A DNA stretch of 64,000 nucleotides from Novosphingobium sp. UBA6272 (GCF_002440635.1 NZ_DJUW01000035.1:25398-89397), one strand, 5' to 3'. Positions 22,815 to 32,352 are shown, counted from the first letter of the stretch. Numbers and translations: made by a program. Notes: generated by a model from the sequence alone, not told the origin.

Positions 22815-24050
22815 ATGTCATTGAAATTGCGCGCCGGCCTTCTGGCCGGGTTGGCGCTGTGCTTGCCCGCAGTGGCAAGTGCCGAACCAATCAGCCTCGA
22901 TGAGGCTGTTCGGCGTGCCGTAGCTGCTTCACCAGCTATGGCCGCCCAGGAGGCTGGCATTCGCTCAGCTAAGGCTGGCCGCACCCAGGCCGAAGTGCGG
23001 CCCAATCCTGTGCTCTCCGTGGAAGCCGAGAATGTCGCCGGCACAGGCGCCTACAACGTCCTTCGCCAGGCCCAGACCACGGTCACCTATTCGCAGATAG
23101 TCGAGCGGGGCGGGAAGCGCGAAGCTCGGATTGCCTATGCGGAACGCGACATCGCCGTCTCCGAAGCGGCTGCCCGTCTTGCCCGCCTCGATCTGGCGCA
23201 GGCGGTGCAGCAGGCTTTCATGGATGTGCAGATCGCCGAGGAAGTCGTCTGGCTCGCCGAAAGGCGGCTCGAGACCGAGCAGGCGATGCGGACTGAGGCC
23301 GTGCGCCGGGTCAGAAGCTACCGGGATCCTCTTTTCGTAGAAACCCGCGCGGATGCCCGGGTCAGCCAGGCCCAACTTGCCTTGAATGAGGCACGTGCCC
23401 GGCGCGACGCCGCGCGGGCAAGACTCGCCTCGTACTGGGGCGGCCGCGCCGAGGACATCGAAGTGCCGCGCAGAATCGAGCGGCCTGATGATCATAACCA
23501 CCCACTGGCGGCGGCCGATGCAAGTCTCGCCGATGCCGCGGTCGACCGGGCACAAGCGGCGGTGGTCGTCGAGCAGTCGCGCGGTATCCAGGACTATACG
23601 CTGAGCGGAGGGGTTCGGCATCTGCGGGAAAGCGGCGATGTCGCCGTGGTTGCTGGGATATCCATTCCGTTGGGGCGCTTCGACCGCAACAGAGGCAATA
23701 TCGAGCGCGCCCAAGCTGATCGCCAACATGTTGAACTCCTGGCCGAGGCCTCAAGGCTCGAACGTCTGCGCGAGCTCGCGTCGTTGCGCGCCGAGGCGGA
23801 AGCCGCACGGATGCGCGCCGATGGCATCATGCAGGATGTCTATCCCAAGGCCCTGCGCACGCTGCAGCAGGTCCGTGAGGGCTATGCGCGCGGAGGTTTC
23901 CGCTTCAGCGACGTTCAGGATGCTGCCGACGCCATCATCGAAGTCCAGTCGCAATGGGTAGAGGCCATGACCCGTTATCGCGACGTCCAGTCCAAGATTG
24001 ACCGGCTGACCGGGCGCTTCGACGCCGTCATCGGGGAGGAAGCACCATGA
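22815..24050 (+). CDS. czcC: Outer membrane efflux protein CzcC (system 2)
   Basis: OEP-family channel of 411 residues, signal peptide ending VASAEP. It carries the same opening as system 1 (SLDEAVRRAVAASPAMAAQEAGIRSAKAGRTQAEVRPNPVLSVEAENVAG) but is clearly diverged, so it is a separate system rather than a recent copy. CAGGAG precedes the ATG at 22815. The stop overlaps the start of czcB (ATGA). Confidence 0.92.
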   Translation: MSLKLRAGLLAGLALCLPAVASAEPISLDEAVRRAVAASPAMAAQEAGIRSAKAGRTQAEVRPNPVLSVEAENVAGTGAYNVLRQAQTTVTYSQIVERGGKREARIAYAERDIAVSEAAARLARLDLAQAVQQAFMDVQIAEEVVWLAERRLETEQAMRTEAVRRVRSYRDPLFVETRADARVSQAQLALNEARARRDAARARLASYWGGRAEDIEVPRRIERPDDHNHPLAAADASLADAAVDRAQAAVVVEQSRGIQDYTLSGGVRHLRESGDVAVVAGISIPLGRFDRNRGNIERAQADRQHVELLAEASRLERLRELASLRAEAEAARMRADGIMQDVYPKALRTLQQVREGYARGGFRFSDVQDAADAIIEVQSQWVEAMTRYRDVQSKIDRLTGRFDAVIGEEAP

Positions 24051-25285
24051 AGAAGATCCATATCGCCACCGCTCTCACCGCTTTTGTTCTTGCCGTGCCC
24101 CTGGCCGGATGTGGCTCCAATCCGGCGACCGAAGTCGGCAGCGAGGGGGGCGGCGAAGTCGCCAAGGGCCCCAATGGCGGGCGCCTGCTGCGCGATGGCA
24201 ACTTCTCTGTCGAAGTGGCCATTTTCGAGACGGGGCAAGAGCCGCAGTTTCGTGTCTTCCCGAGCCGGGAGGGCGAGCCGGTCGATCCGAAAACCGTCCA
24301 GCTGACCATGACGCTCAAGCGCCTTGGTGGCGAGGTCAATACCTTCGCCTTCAAGCCTGAAGGCAAGTATCTGGCAGGGCAGGGCGTGGTGACGGAGCCG
24401 CACAGCTTCGACGTCGAGGTGGTCGCGCTCGAAAATGGCAAACGCCATGTCTGGAAATATGCCAGCCCCGAGGGACGGACGCGGATCACAGCGGCGGCCG
24501 CAAAGGACGGCGGCATAGGGGTGCTGACTGCCGGTCCGGCGACGATCGGCGAGACCCGCGAGCTTTACGGCACGGTTGCGCTTGACCCTTCCGCACGTTC
24601 GGAGATCCGTGGGCAGTTCCCGGGCCGGGTCGTCAGCGTCACGAAGGCGGTTGGTGATTATGTCCAGCGCGGCCAGCTTCTTGCGCGCATCGAATCGAGC
24701 GAGAGCCTGCAGGTCTACCCGGTCTTTGCCACAGTGAGCGGCGTCGTGGCCGAACGCAACGCCAATCCCGGCGACGTGACCGGTGATCGCCCGCTCTATG
24801 TCATTGCCGATCCGGCACGGACCTCGGTCGTGCTTAACATCTTCCCCAAGGACCTGGCGCTGATCCAGCCCGGCATGCGGGTTGAGATCGAAGCCATGGA
24901 CGGCACCCCTGTCGCCGCAAGCCGGCTGAGCGACTATCTCCCCGAGGGCAATGCGGAAGCAGGCACGGCCCTTGTGAGGGCCATGGTTCCCAACCGCGCC
25001 GGTCGTCTGCGCGCGGGTATGGCCCTGCGCGGGAAGGTCACGGTCAATGCCGTTACCGTGCCGCTGGCCGTTCGCACCGAGGCGATCCAGTCGTTCCGTG
25101 ACTTCAAAGTCGTCTTTGCCAACTACGGCGAAGACTATGAGGTTCGCATGTTGGAGTTGGGGCGGTCTACGCCTGAATGGACCGAGGTCCTGGGCGGCCT
25201 CAAACCAGGCACGCCCTATGTCGCCAAGGGTTCCTTCCTCATTCGCGCCGACATCGAAAAGTCGGGCGCGAGCCACGACCATTGA
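24047..25285 (+). CDS. czcB: Membrane fusion lipoprotein CzcB (system 2)
   Basis: Adaptor of 412 residues. Unlike system 1 it is a lipoprotein: the lipobox is LAGCGS after a Sec signal. The N-terminal region (GGRLLRDGNFSVEVAIFETG) is an extra domain seen in CzcB relatives, followed by barrel-sandwich halves (PGRVVSVTKAVGDYVQRGQLLARIE; ATVSGVVAERNANPGDVTGD) with an almost absent alpha-hairpin, and a C-terminal MP domain. It ends in SGASHDH, a His tail that could touch metal. It overlaps czcC by four bases. Confidence 0.92.
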   Translation: MKKIHIATALTAFVLAVPLAGCGSNPATEVGSEGGGEVAKGPNGGRLLRDGNFSVEVAIFETGQEPQFRVFPSREGEPVDPKTVQLTMTLKRLGGEVNTFAFKPEGKYLAGQGVVTEPHSFDVEVVALENGKRHVWKYASPEGRTRITAAAAKDGGIGVLTAGPATIGETRELYGTVALDPSARSEIRGQFPGRVVSVTKAVGDYVQRGQLLARIESSESLQVYPVFATVSGVVAERNANPGDVTGDRPLYVIADPARTSVVLNIFPKDLALIQPGMRVEIEAMDGTPVAASRLSDYLPEGNAEAGTALVRAMVPNRAGRLRAGMALRGKVTVNAVTVPLAVRTEAIQSFRDFKVVFANYGEDYEVRMLELGRSTPEWTEVLGGLKPGTPYVAKGSFLIRADIEKSGASHDH

Positions 25286-25302
25286 GCGGGAGGAACCAGA
25301 CA

Positions 25303-28300
25303 ATGTTGCCCCGTATCATCGGATTTTCGATCCGTCAGCGCTGGTTCGTGCTGGCAGTGGTCGCCCTGCTTTGTGCTGCCGGAATTTGGAGCGCGACAAA
25401 GCTTCCCATCGACGCTGTGCCGGACATCACCAATGTCCAGGTCCAGATCAATACGGAGGCCGAGGGCTATTCCCCGCTCGAATCCGAGCGACGCGTCACT
25501 TTCCCGATCGAAACGGCCATCGCGGGAATTCCGGGGCTGTCCTACACCCGGTCGATCTCGCGCTATGGCCTGAGCCAGGTCACCGTGGTGTTCGAGGACG
25601 GCACCGACATCTATTTCGCCCGGCAACAGGTCAACGAGCGACTTCAGTCGGTCCGGTCGCAATTGCCTGCGGGTATCGAGCCCCAGATGGGACCGATCGC
25701 GACAGGGCTTGGCGAGATCTTCATGTTCGCCGTCGTCCCGAAACCGGGTGCAACCAAACCGGATGGCGGCCCATGGACCGCGACCGACCTCAGAACCCTG
25801 TCCGACTGGGTGGTGAGACCGCAAATGCGCACCATACCCGGCGTCGCCGAGGTCAACACGATCGGCGGCTATGAAAAGCAGTATCATGTGACCCCCAATG
25901 CCACGCAGCTGGCGGCCATGAACCTGTCGCTGACCGATCTGGTCGAGGCGCTCGAACGCAACAACGCCAACCGCGGCGCCGGCTATGTCGAGCGCGGCGG
26001 CGAGCAGATTCTCATCCGCGTGCCGGGGCAGGCATCAAACGAAACCGATCTCTCCCAGATCATCGTTGCCACCCGCGGCGGGGTGCCGATCCGGATCGGC
26101 GATGTGGCGGAGGTCGTGATCGGTTCCGAATTGCGAACCGGTGCGGCGACCGAAAACGGCAAGGAGATCGTGCTCGGAACGATCTTCATGCGCACCGGCG
26201 AAAACCCGCGGATCATCGCCCAGGCGGCAGCCGAGAAGCTGAAGCAGGCAACAGCATCCCTACCCGAAGGAGTCGTAGCTCACCCGCTCTATGACCGGAC
26301 CGAGCTCGTCGACCGGACCATTGCGACAGTCGAGAAGAACCTCGCCGAGGGCGCATTGCTCGTGATCGTCGTGCTGTTCTTGCTGCTCGGAAACATTCGC
26401 GCCGCTTTGATCACCGCGGCGGTTATTCCGGTCGCCATGCTGATGACGCTGTCGGGCATGCTCGCAACCCGCACCTCGGCCAACCTGATGAGTCTGGGGG
26501 CGCTCGACTTCGGCCTGATCGTCGATGGGGCCGTCATCATCGTCGAGAACTGTCTGCGCCGCCTGGGCGAAGCGCAGCACCGCATGGGGCGCCTGCTCGA
26601 CCGCGACGAGCGTTTTGGCCTGGTGGCCAAGGCCAGCGCCGAAGTTATCCGACCCTCCATCTTCGGGATTATCATCATCACGGCGGTCTACTTGCCGATC
26701 TTCGCCCTCGAAGGGATCGAGGGCAAGACCTTTCACCCGATGGCCTTTACGGTGGTAGTGGCGCTGACGGCCGCGCTGATCCTCTCGCTCACACTGGTGC
26801 CCGCGGCGGTTGCCCTTTTCGTCACCGGCAAGGTCGAGGAAAAGGAAAACCGGGTCATGCGCTGGATCGGTGCACGTTACGCACCGATGCTCGACAAGGC
26901 CTTCGCGATGCCCAAGCGCTTCGTCGCCGTCGCGATTCTTCTCGTTGCCGTAAGCGGCTTCGGGGCAACCCGGCTGGGATCGGAATTCATTCCGAACCTC
27001 GAGGAAGGCGATATCGCCATGCACGCGCTGCGTATTCCGGGCACGAGCCTCAGCCAGGCGATCCAGATGCAGGAGGCGCTGGAGAAACGCATTCGACAAT
27101 TCCCCGAGGTAGAGCGGGTATTCGCCAAGATCGGTACCGCCGATGTGGCGACGGACCCAATGCCGCCCTCGGTCGCCGACAATTTCATCATGCTCAAGGA
27201 CCGCAAGGATTGGCCGGACCCGCGCAAGCCGCGCGACCAACTGGTGGCCGAACTGAAAGCAGCCGTCTCCCAGATACCCGGCAACAATTACGAGTTCACC
27301 CAGCCCGTCCAGATGCGGATGAACGAACTGATTGCCGGAGTTCGCGCCGATGTCGCAATCAAGCTTTACGGAGACGATCTCGAGCAGCTGCTGAAGAGCG
27401 GCGACGCGATCAGCAATGTCGCTGCCTCCATTCCCGGAGCAGAGGACGTCAAGCTCGAGCAGATTACCGGCCTGCCGATGCTTTCGGTCACGCCCCGGCG
27501 CGACATGCTCGCGCGCTACGGGGTGAGCATGGCCGACGTGCAGGATGCGGTTGCAACCGCGACCGGAGGAGCCAAGGCTGGCGAGATCTATGAAGGCGAT
27601 CGCCGCTTTGCCGTGATCGTCCGCCTGCCTGAAGCTACCCGAACCGATCTGGCGGCGCTCGGCAACCTGCCGATCCGTCTCGCGTCGAGCGGGACGGTTC
27701 CGCTGTCTGAGCTGGCGGACATCTCGCTCGAAGCCGGGCCCAACCAGATCAGCCGCGAGAATGGCAAACGGCGGGCGGTGATTACCGCCAACGTGCGCGG
27801 CCGCGACCTTGGTTCCTTCGTTACCGAACTTCGTCAGAAGGTCGGGGAGGAGGTCAAGCTGCCTGACGGGTACTACGTCGAGTATGGTGGCACGTTCGAG
27901 CAGTTGCAGTCTGCCAAGACCCGTCTGGCGATCGTCGTGCCGCTGGTTCTTCTGCTGATCTTCGGACTGCTGTTCACCCTGTTCGGATCGGTGAAGGACG
28001 CCGGGATCGTCTTCTCCGGCGTCCCGCTTGCCCTGACCGGCGGCGTAGCAGCCCTGGCCTTGCGGGGGATTCCGCTGTCGATCTCGGCGGGTATTGGCTT
28101 CATCGCCCTTTCGGGCGTGGCAGTGCTCAATGGCGTGGTGATGCTCTCGTTCATCAAGGACCTGCGCGAGCGCGGCGCCGACTTGCTCGACGCGATCCGA
28201 GAAGGTGCGATCACCCGCCTCCGCCCCGTGATGATGACGGCCCTCGTCGCGTCGCTCGGATTTGTTCCGATGGCACTCAATGTCGGAGCAGGCTCGGAAG

Positions 28301-28443
28301 TCCAGCGCCCGCTCGCCACCGTGGTGATCGGCGGGATCATCTCTTCGACCATCCTGACACTGCTGGTGCTGCCCGCGCTTTACCTGCTGGTCCATCGGCA
28401 GAAGGACCCACGAATAGCGCAACAGGACAAGGCGGTGGCATGA
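25303..28443 (+). CDS. czcA: RND heavy-metal efflux pump CzcA (system 2)
   Basis: HME-RND pump of 1046 residues, 12 TM segments. TM4 carries ALDFGLIVDGAVIIVENCL, the canonical proton-relay signature. N-terminal LPIDAVPDITNVQVQI and porter motifs (HPLYDRTELVDRTIA) match CzcA. The ATG at 25303 lies 17 bases after czcB with GGGAGG upstream; the frame is open further into czcB but that part is out of place. Similar to, but clearly diverged from, the pump at 15413. Confidence 0.95.
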   Translation: MLPRIIGFSIRQRWFVLAVVALLCAAGIWSATKLPIDAVPDITNVQVQINTEAEGYSPLESERRVTFPIETAIAGIPGLSYTRSISRYGLSQVTVVFEDGTDIYFARQQVNERLQSVRSQLPAGIEPQMGPIATGLGEIFMFAVVPKPGATKPDGGPWTATDLRTLSDWVVRPQMRTIPGVAEVNTIGGYEKQYHVTPNATQLAAMNLSLTDLVEALERNNANRGAGYVERGGEQILIRVPGQASNETDLSQIIVATRGGVPIRIGDVAEVVIGSELRTGAATENGKEIVLGTIFMRTGENPRIIAQAAAEKLKQATASLPEGVVAHPLYDRTELVDRTIATVEKNLAEGALLVIVVLFLLLGNIRAALITAAVIPVAMLMTLSGMLATRTSANLMSLGALDFGLIVDGAVIIVENCLRRLGEAQHRMGRLLDRDERFGLVAKASAEVIRPSIFGIIIITAVYLPIFALEGIEGKTFHPMAFTVVVALTAALILSLTLVPAAVALFVTGKVEEKENRVMRWIGARYAPMLDKAFAMPKRFVAVAILLVAVSGFGATRLGSEFIPNLEEGDIAMHALRIPGTSLSQAIQMQEALEKRIRQFPEVERVFAKIGTADVATDPMPPSVADNFIMLKDRKDWPDPRKPRDQLVAELKAAVSQIPGNNYEFTQPVQMRMNELIAGVRADVAIKLYGDDLEQLLKSGDAISNVAASIPGAEDVKLEQITGLPMLSVTPRRDMLARYGVSMADVQDAVATATGGAKAGEIYEGDRRFAVIVRLPEATRTDLAALGNLPIRLASSGTVPLSELADISLEAGPNQISRENGKRRAVITANVRGRDLGSFVTELRQKVGEEVKLPDGYYVEYGGTFEQLQSAKTRLAIVVPLVLLLIFGLLFTLFGSVKDAGIVFSGVPLALTGGVAALALRGIPLSISAGIGFIALSGVAVLNGVVMLSFIKDLRERGADLLDAIREGAITRLRPVMMTALVASLGFVPMALNVGAGSEVQRPLATVVIGGIISSTILTLLVLPALYLLVHRQKDPRIAQQDKAVA

Positions 28444-28468
28444 TGGTCATGAGCCCCCCCCGGAGAAT

Positions 28469-28509
28469 GTGACCTTGCCCTCTGACACGTTTATAGGATA
28501 GGGGGGTAT
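28469..28509 (+). promoter_or_regulatory. Candidate dmeR promoter and G-tract operator
   Basis: A possible sigma-70 promoter is GTGACC (28469-28474), 17 bases, TATAGG (28492-28497). Just after it lies ATAGGGGGGTAT (28498-28509), a G tract inside an A/T inverted repeat. RcnR/CsoR-family repressors bind sites of this type. The G tract also serves as ribosome site for the ATG at 28513, so repressor and ribosome would use the same bases. Confidence 0.6.
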
Positions 28510-28512
28510 GCT

Positions 28513-28788
28513 ATGGCACATATCAAGGCGAACAAGGATCCGTTACTTGCCCGCGTAAGGCGGATCGCCGGGCAGGTCGGCGCCATCGAAAAAGCGATCG
28601 TGCGCGATGCCGACTGCGGCACGGTGCTGCATCAGGTCGCCGGGGTACGCGGCGCGCTTGGCGGATTGCTCGACGAACTGGTGGCCGATCACGTTCGCCA
28701 GCATCTGGCATCGCCTGGGCTGACCGATGAGGAGCGGACGCAGGCGGCTGAGGATTTGATAGCGGCGATCCGCCGCTACGCGAAATAG
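28513..28788 (+). CDS. dmeR: Ni/Co-responsive repressor DmeR (RcnR/CsoR family)
   Basis: 91-residue all-helical DUF156 repressor. H3, C35, H60 and H64 are exactly the Ni/Co ligands of RcnR, distinguishing it from copper CsoR (C-H-C) and formaldehyde FrmR. It precedes the CDF gene dmeF by 11 bases, the dmeRF arrangement known from rhizobia, where DmeR releases DNA when Ni or Co binds. The G-tract site upstream of its own start suggests autoregulation. Confidence 0.88.
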   Translation: MAHIKANKDPLLARVRRIAGQVGAIEKAIVRDADCGTVLHQVAGVRGALGGLLDELVADHVRQHLASPGLTDEERTQAAEDLIAAIRRYAK

Positions 28789-28799
28789 GACCAGACCCG

Positions 28800-29789
28800 A
28801 TGTCTCTCGATTCCGAGCTTGACGAACTGACCCACGGCCATGTTTTCCTTGGCGATACCCATGATGAAAGCGCGCGCCGGACCTTGTGGGTCGTTCTGCT
28901 GACCGCCGGTATGATGCTGGTCGAGATAGTGGCCGGCATGGCATTCAACTCGATGGCACTGCTGGCCGATGGCGTTCACATGGCCACCCACGCCGGAGCG
29001 CTTGGGATCGCGGCTCTCGCCTATTCCTACGCGAAGAAGCACGCGAACAGCAGCCATTATTCCTTCGGCACCGGCAAGGTCGGAGACCTTGCCGGATTTG
29101 CATCGGCCATTGTTCTGGGAATAGTGGCGGTCGGTATCGCGGTTGAGTGCTTTCAGCGATTGATGGAACCGCGGCCGGTCGCGTTCTTTGAGGCTACGAT
29201 CATTGCGGTCGTGGGTCTTCTGGTAAACCTTGTGAGCGCGTTCCTCCTCGGCGGGGGTCATGGTCTCGGCCAAGGGCACAGTCATTCGCACCACGTGCAC
29301 CACCACGACGAGGGTCATAACCACGAAAAGGGACAGCCCGAACACGACAATAATCTGCGCTCGGCATACTTGCACGTCTTGGCAGATGCGCTGACATCGG
29401 TGCTGGCAATCGCAGCCCTGCTCGGTGGCCGGTTTCTTGGCTGGTCTTGGCTCGATCCGCTAATGGGTCTCGTTGGAGCGGTTGTGATCGCGGCCTGGTC
29501 ATGGTCCCTCATTCGCGACACCGCCAACGTCCTTCTGGATGGCCATGAACCTGCGCTCGACCGGGAAATCCGCGAGTTGGTCGAGGGTCCCGGTGATGCG
29601 CGGATTACCGATCTCCATGTCTGGCGCGTCGGCCCGGGCGCGCATGCCGCAATCGTGGGCGTGACGGGCCCTGGTCGGGAGGCTGTGCGACTTCGATTGG
29701 CACCGGTCCACGAAATTGCACATCTCACCATCGAGGCGAACGAACGCAATGGGGACCTGCAGAACCGAGGCGTGGCCGAAATTAAATGA
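28800..29789 (+). CDS. dmeF: CDF Co/Ni exporter DmeF
   Basis: 329 residues, six TM segments. TM2 has LLADGVHMATHAGALGIAAL (HxxxH variant of the transport site) and TM5 has HVLADALTSVLAIAALLG. The cytoplasmic loop between TM4 and TM5 is very His-rich (GQGHSHSHHVHHHDEGHNH), typical of DmeF. The N-terminus TLSELTHGH-like segment (DELTHGHVFLGDTHDE) also fits. It exports Co and Ni under control of DmeR directly upstream. Confidence 0.9.
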   Translation: MSLDSELDELTHGHVFLGDTHDESARRTLWVVLLTAGMMLVEIVAGMAFNSMALLADGVHMATHAGALGIAALAYSYAKKHANSSHYSFGTGKVGDLAGFASAIVLGIVAVGIAVECFQRLMEPRPVAFFEATIIAVVGLLVNLVSAFLLGGGHGLGQGHSHSHHVHHHDEGHNHEKGQPEHDNNLRSAYLHVLADALTSVLAIAALLGGRFLGWSWLDPLMGLVGAVVIAAWSWSLIRDTANVLLDGHEPALDREIRELVEGPGDARITDLHVWRVGPGAHAAIVGVTGPGREAVRLRLAPVHEIAHLTIEANERNGDLQNRGVAEIK

Positions 29790-30393
29790 TTGGCTGCCAT
29801 TGTTCGGCAGCGCGGTGGGAACGCATGCCGAGACCGCTCACGCGTGGCTCCCTTCAAGGTCAACCATCCTCGCGAGAGCGGAGATGTGCGAATGAGATTG
29901 CAATCTCGGCGCCAGTTCCTTCAGCAGGCATGTCGGCCAACCCAGAACTATCTCCACATCAACCGAACGTCACACCTCACTGTCGAATGGACCTCTATGT
30001 AGATTTCGCCCTCGGCCGAAGCTCATCGCTGCCCGAAATTGTGAAAGGAAAGCGCAACAGTGCCAGGCTCCTTACCCGCAACCGACTATTCCAATGCTGT
30101 GAGCACCGTCCTGACGTGCCGCACAAGCTTTGCCTGGTTACTCGCCACTCCCCCCGTGCGGTCGAGCGGTTGTGCACAGGACATTACCCTGGACGCGTCA
30201 ATTTGGCCTATCTGCTTTTGGTCGAGCGCCAAGCAACGGAAGCCGACACTAGCCGAGACCCGAGCGCGAGCAGCAGCACTATAGGCCGACGCAAAGCTCC
30301 AAATCGGTTCCCATGAATTGTGACCCGAATGTGGGCACCGGAATAGGGATCGACGCCTCTGGGCCTCGTTGGTTCATTCCGGCGGGAACGGCC
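29790..30393. other. Gene-poor stretch after dmeF
   Basis: 604 bases with no supported gene. An open frame at 29786-30316 is rich in Arg, Ser and Pro, has no domain-like hydrophobic pattern and no convincing ribosome site, so it is treated as chance. No transposase fragment, tRNA copy or clear inverted repeat was found. The stretch may be a decayed part of the island edge. Confidence 0.5.
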
Positions 30394-30834
30394 CTATCCC
30401 GTTTGACCGTCCAGCGCATGAGCACCTGGACCGCGAGCCCAGAAATACAGAAGTGCCCCAAGGATCGCCACATTCTTGAACAGCGGTCCAATGTGCGAGG
30501 TGTCGGGAACAACATGAATTGCAATGGTGACCGGCACCAGGGTTGCAAACAAAACAAGCGCTGAAATCCGCGTCATCCAACCGATTGCAAGCGTCGCACC
30601 GCAAACTACGAACGCCGCACCTGAAAGCCAGAGCAGCAGGGAGGGGTCCCCAATGCCCCTAACGAACTCGCGCCATGGGGATTCGCCGATCCGCTTGAGC
30701 ATTACTTCATGCTGGCGGAAGTGACCAAGCCCGCCAACAATGAAAATCAAACTCGTCAGAACCCGAAAAGCTGGATCAACAAGTGAAGCCACTTGATCGC
30801 TAGGCCTCAGCCAATTGTCCAAACGTCGCAACAT
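30394..30834 (-). CDS. DoxX-family membrane protein
   Basis: 146 residues with four TM segments: ASLVDPAFRVLTSLIFIVGGLGHF, LLWLSGAAFVVCGATLAIG, ISALVLFATLVPVTIAIHVV and GPLFKNVAILGALLYFWARG. The pattern RxxxxxxFxxgGxxHF and the KNxxxxGALL end are typical of DoxX/DoxD relatives. The ATG at 30834 is preceded by GAGAGGG; the open frame continues upstream to 31065 but that part looks non-coding. The role is unknown; relatives are linked to sulfur or redox metabolism. Confidence 0.75.
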   Translation of the reverse strand: MLRRLDNWLRPSDQVASLVDPAFRVLTSLIFIVGGLGHFRQHEVMLKRIGESPWREFVRGIGDPSLLLWLSGAAFVVCGATLAIGWMTRISALVLFATLVPVTIAIHVVPDTSHIGPLFKNVAILGALLYFWARGPGAHALDGQTG

Positions 30835-31178
30835 CTTGTATTCCCTCTCAACCCTCGGCGCAGTCAGTAGCTGAGGAGCTTCGAAGACTGGTATTGCAGT
30901 TTCACCCAACCTTATCAATCGCTCGATTGGTACTGGCTGGCTGCCTATCCCAAAGGTCGAGGGCCTGTAGGGAAGTTCAAAATCAAGGCGCTCCGCCGGC
31001 AGCAATCGCCCACGGATGTTGCTAGATGATAGGGCAGGTGCTGTGTCTACAGCTTGTCGCACCAAAGGAACGGTCTGTCGCGCTTACAGTGTGCTTACAT
31101 ACCCTCCTCGGAGCACGAGTGTAAGCGGCGCAAAGCGCCATCTAGGCCTAGCAAGCATGTATAAATGTTTGAAAAACT
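30835..31178. other. Intergenic region between DoxX gene and tRNA-Gly
   Basis: 344 bases without a supported gene. It contains the inverted repeat CGCTTACA (31081-31088) and TGTAAGCG (31120-31127), possibly an operator. The 3' end of the tRNA faces this region, so the island junction, if any, lies here; no direct copy of the tRNA 3' end was seen elsewhere in the window. Confidence 0.4.
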
Positions 31179-31253
31179 TGGAGCGGGCGAAGGGATTCGA
31201 ACCCTCGACCCCAACCTTGGCAAGGTTGTGCTCTACCCCTGAGCTACGCCCGC
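31179..31253 (-). tRNA. tRNA-Gly (GCC)
   Basis: Read on the minus strand: acceptor GCGGGCG (31253-31247) pairs with CGCCCGC, followed by T and an encoded CCA (31181-31179). The D arm is GTAGCTCAGGGGTAGAGC, the anticodon stem-loop CCTTGCCAAGG gives GCC, and the T loop is GGTTCGAATCC. Length 75 with CCA. It marks the change from metal-resistance genes to housekeeping genes, a common integration site. Confidence 0.97.
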
Positions 31254-31434
31254 TCGAACGTTTGCGGCCCTTGCGTTTTTAGCGCCCCGGGCCGGGGTGA
31301 GGCGCGCGGTTAGCACCGGCCCTGCGGCTTGCCAAGGGGAAAATTGCCGCGACGCGCAAGGAAACGATTATCCCTTCACAAATGGCGACAAAGGCCCACA
31401 TTGGGGCCGAATTGGCGCAGATGGAGTGGATTAC

Positions 31435-32337
31435 GTGGCAAGCATGGGGCTGAACCTGGAAGAACAGAAGGCGGTTGACCGGTTCCGCAAGGCGGTGGTT
31501 GAGCCTTCGATGGAAAGCCTCGTCATCCTCGATTTCTGGGCCGAATGGTGCGGGCCGTGCAAGGCCCTGACCCCGGTGCTGGAAAAGGTCGCGGCCGACT
31601 ATGCCGACAAGGGCGTGGTCCTGGCCAAGGTCAACGTCGACGAGGAAGCCTTTATCGCCGGGCAGTTTCAGGTCCGCTCGATCCCGACGGTCTATGCGAT
31701 CTTCCAGGGCCAGCCGGTCGCCGATCTGACTCAGGCGCGGGGCGAATCGCAACTCAAGGCCATGTTGGACCAGCTTCTGGCCAAGCTGCCAATCAGGGGC
31801 GGCGCGGCGCCGGCGCAGGATATCGCCCCGCTGCTGGCGATGGGTGAGGAAGTGCTGGCCGGCGGCGATGCCGAGCGGGCCGCCTCGATCTTTTCCCAGA
31901 TCGTCGAGATCGACCAGACCAGCGGCGCCGCCTTTGGCGGACTGGTCCGGGCGATGGCCGCGCTGGGCGAGGTCGAGCAGGCCGATGCGATCCTGGCAGC
32001 CCTGCCGGCCGAACTGGCCGGCGACGCAGAAGTGACCCGGGCCCGGACACTGCTCGAACTCGCCCGCAACCGGCCCGAGGACAGCGAGCTCGCCGCGCTG
32101 AAGGCAGCGGCGACACCGGACAATCCGGAAGGCCAGCTGGCCTATGCCGAAGCCGCCTTTGCCGCCGGCGACCGCGATGCCGCCGCAGAAACGCTGCTGG
32201 CGATGATCGCTGCGGACCGCGAATGGAACGAAGGCGCGGCCAAGGCCAAGCTGCTGCAGATGTTCGAGGCCGTCGGACTGGAAGATCCGTGGGTGGCCGG
32301 CCAGCGCCGCCGGCTATCGCTGATCCTGTTCGGATAA
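31435..32337 (+). CDS. Thioredoxin / CnoX-like co-chaperone with TPR-like C-terminus
   Basis: 300 residues. The thioredoxin domain (about 1-115) has the intact WCGPC active site and the cis-proline region RSIPTV. The C-terminal part (about 130-300) is made of Ala-rich helical repeats, as in CnoX/YbbN. CnoX proteins hold unfolded substrates and protect them from over-oxidation before handing them to chaperones. The start is GTG at 31435 (MASMGLNLEEQKA), with TGGAG eight bases upstream; ATG 31444 is an alternative. It is 15 bases from the LON-domain gene. Confidence 0.88.
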   Translation: MASMGLNLEEQKAVDRFRKAVVEPSMESLVILDFWAEWCGPCKALTPVLEKVAADYADKGVVLAKVNVDEEAFIAGQFQVRSIPTVYAIFQGQPVADLTQARGESQLKAMLDQLLAKLPIRGGAAPAQDIAPLLAMGEEVLAGGDAERAASIFSQIVEIDQTSGAAFGGLVRAMAALGEVEQADAILAALPAELAGDAEVTRARTLLELARNRPEDSELAALKAAATPDNPEGQLAYAEAAFAAGDRDAAAETLLAMIAADREWNEGAAKAKLLQMFEAVGLEDPWVAGQRRRLSLILFG

Positions 32338-32352
32338 GGCGGCCGCATCCTG

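Noticed and set aside
26260..28422. 720-residue open frame on the minus strand
   Set aside because: Antisense shadow of czcA (system 2), with the same Asp/Gln/His/Arg-rich composition and no recognisable fold.
29786..30316. 176-residue open frame after dmeF
   Set aside because: No hydrophobic core pattern, no ribosome site, overlaps the end of dmeF; probably chance.
31435..32337. Longer start of the thioredoxin gene at 31297
   Set aside because: The extra 46 codons begin 44 bases upstream of the tRNA-Gly 5' end (31253) and show no conserved pattern; the GTG at 31435 has a good ribosome site and the usual family N-terminus.
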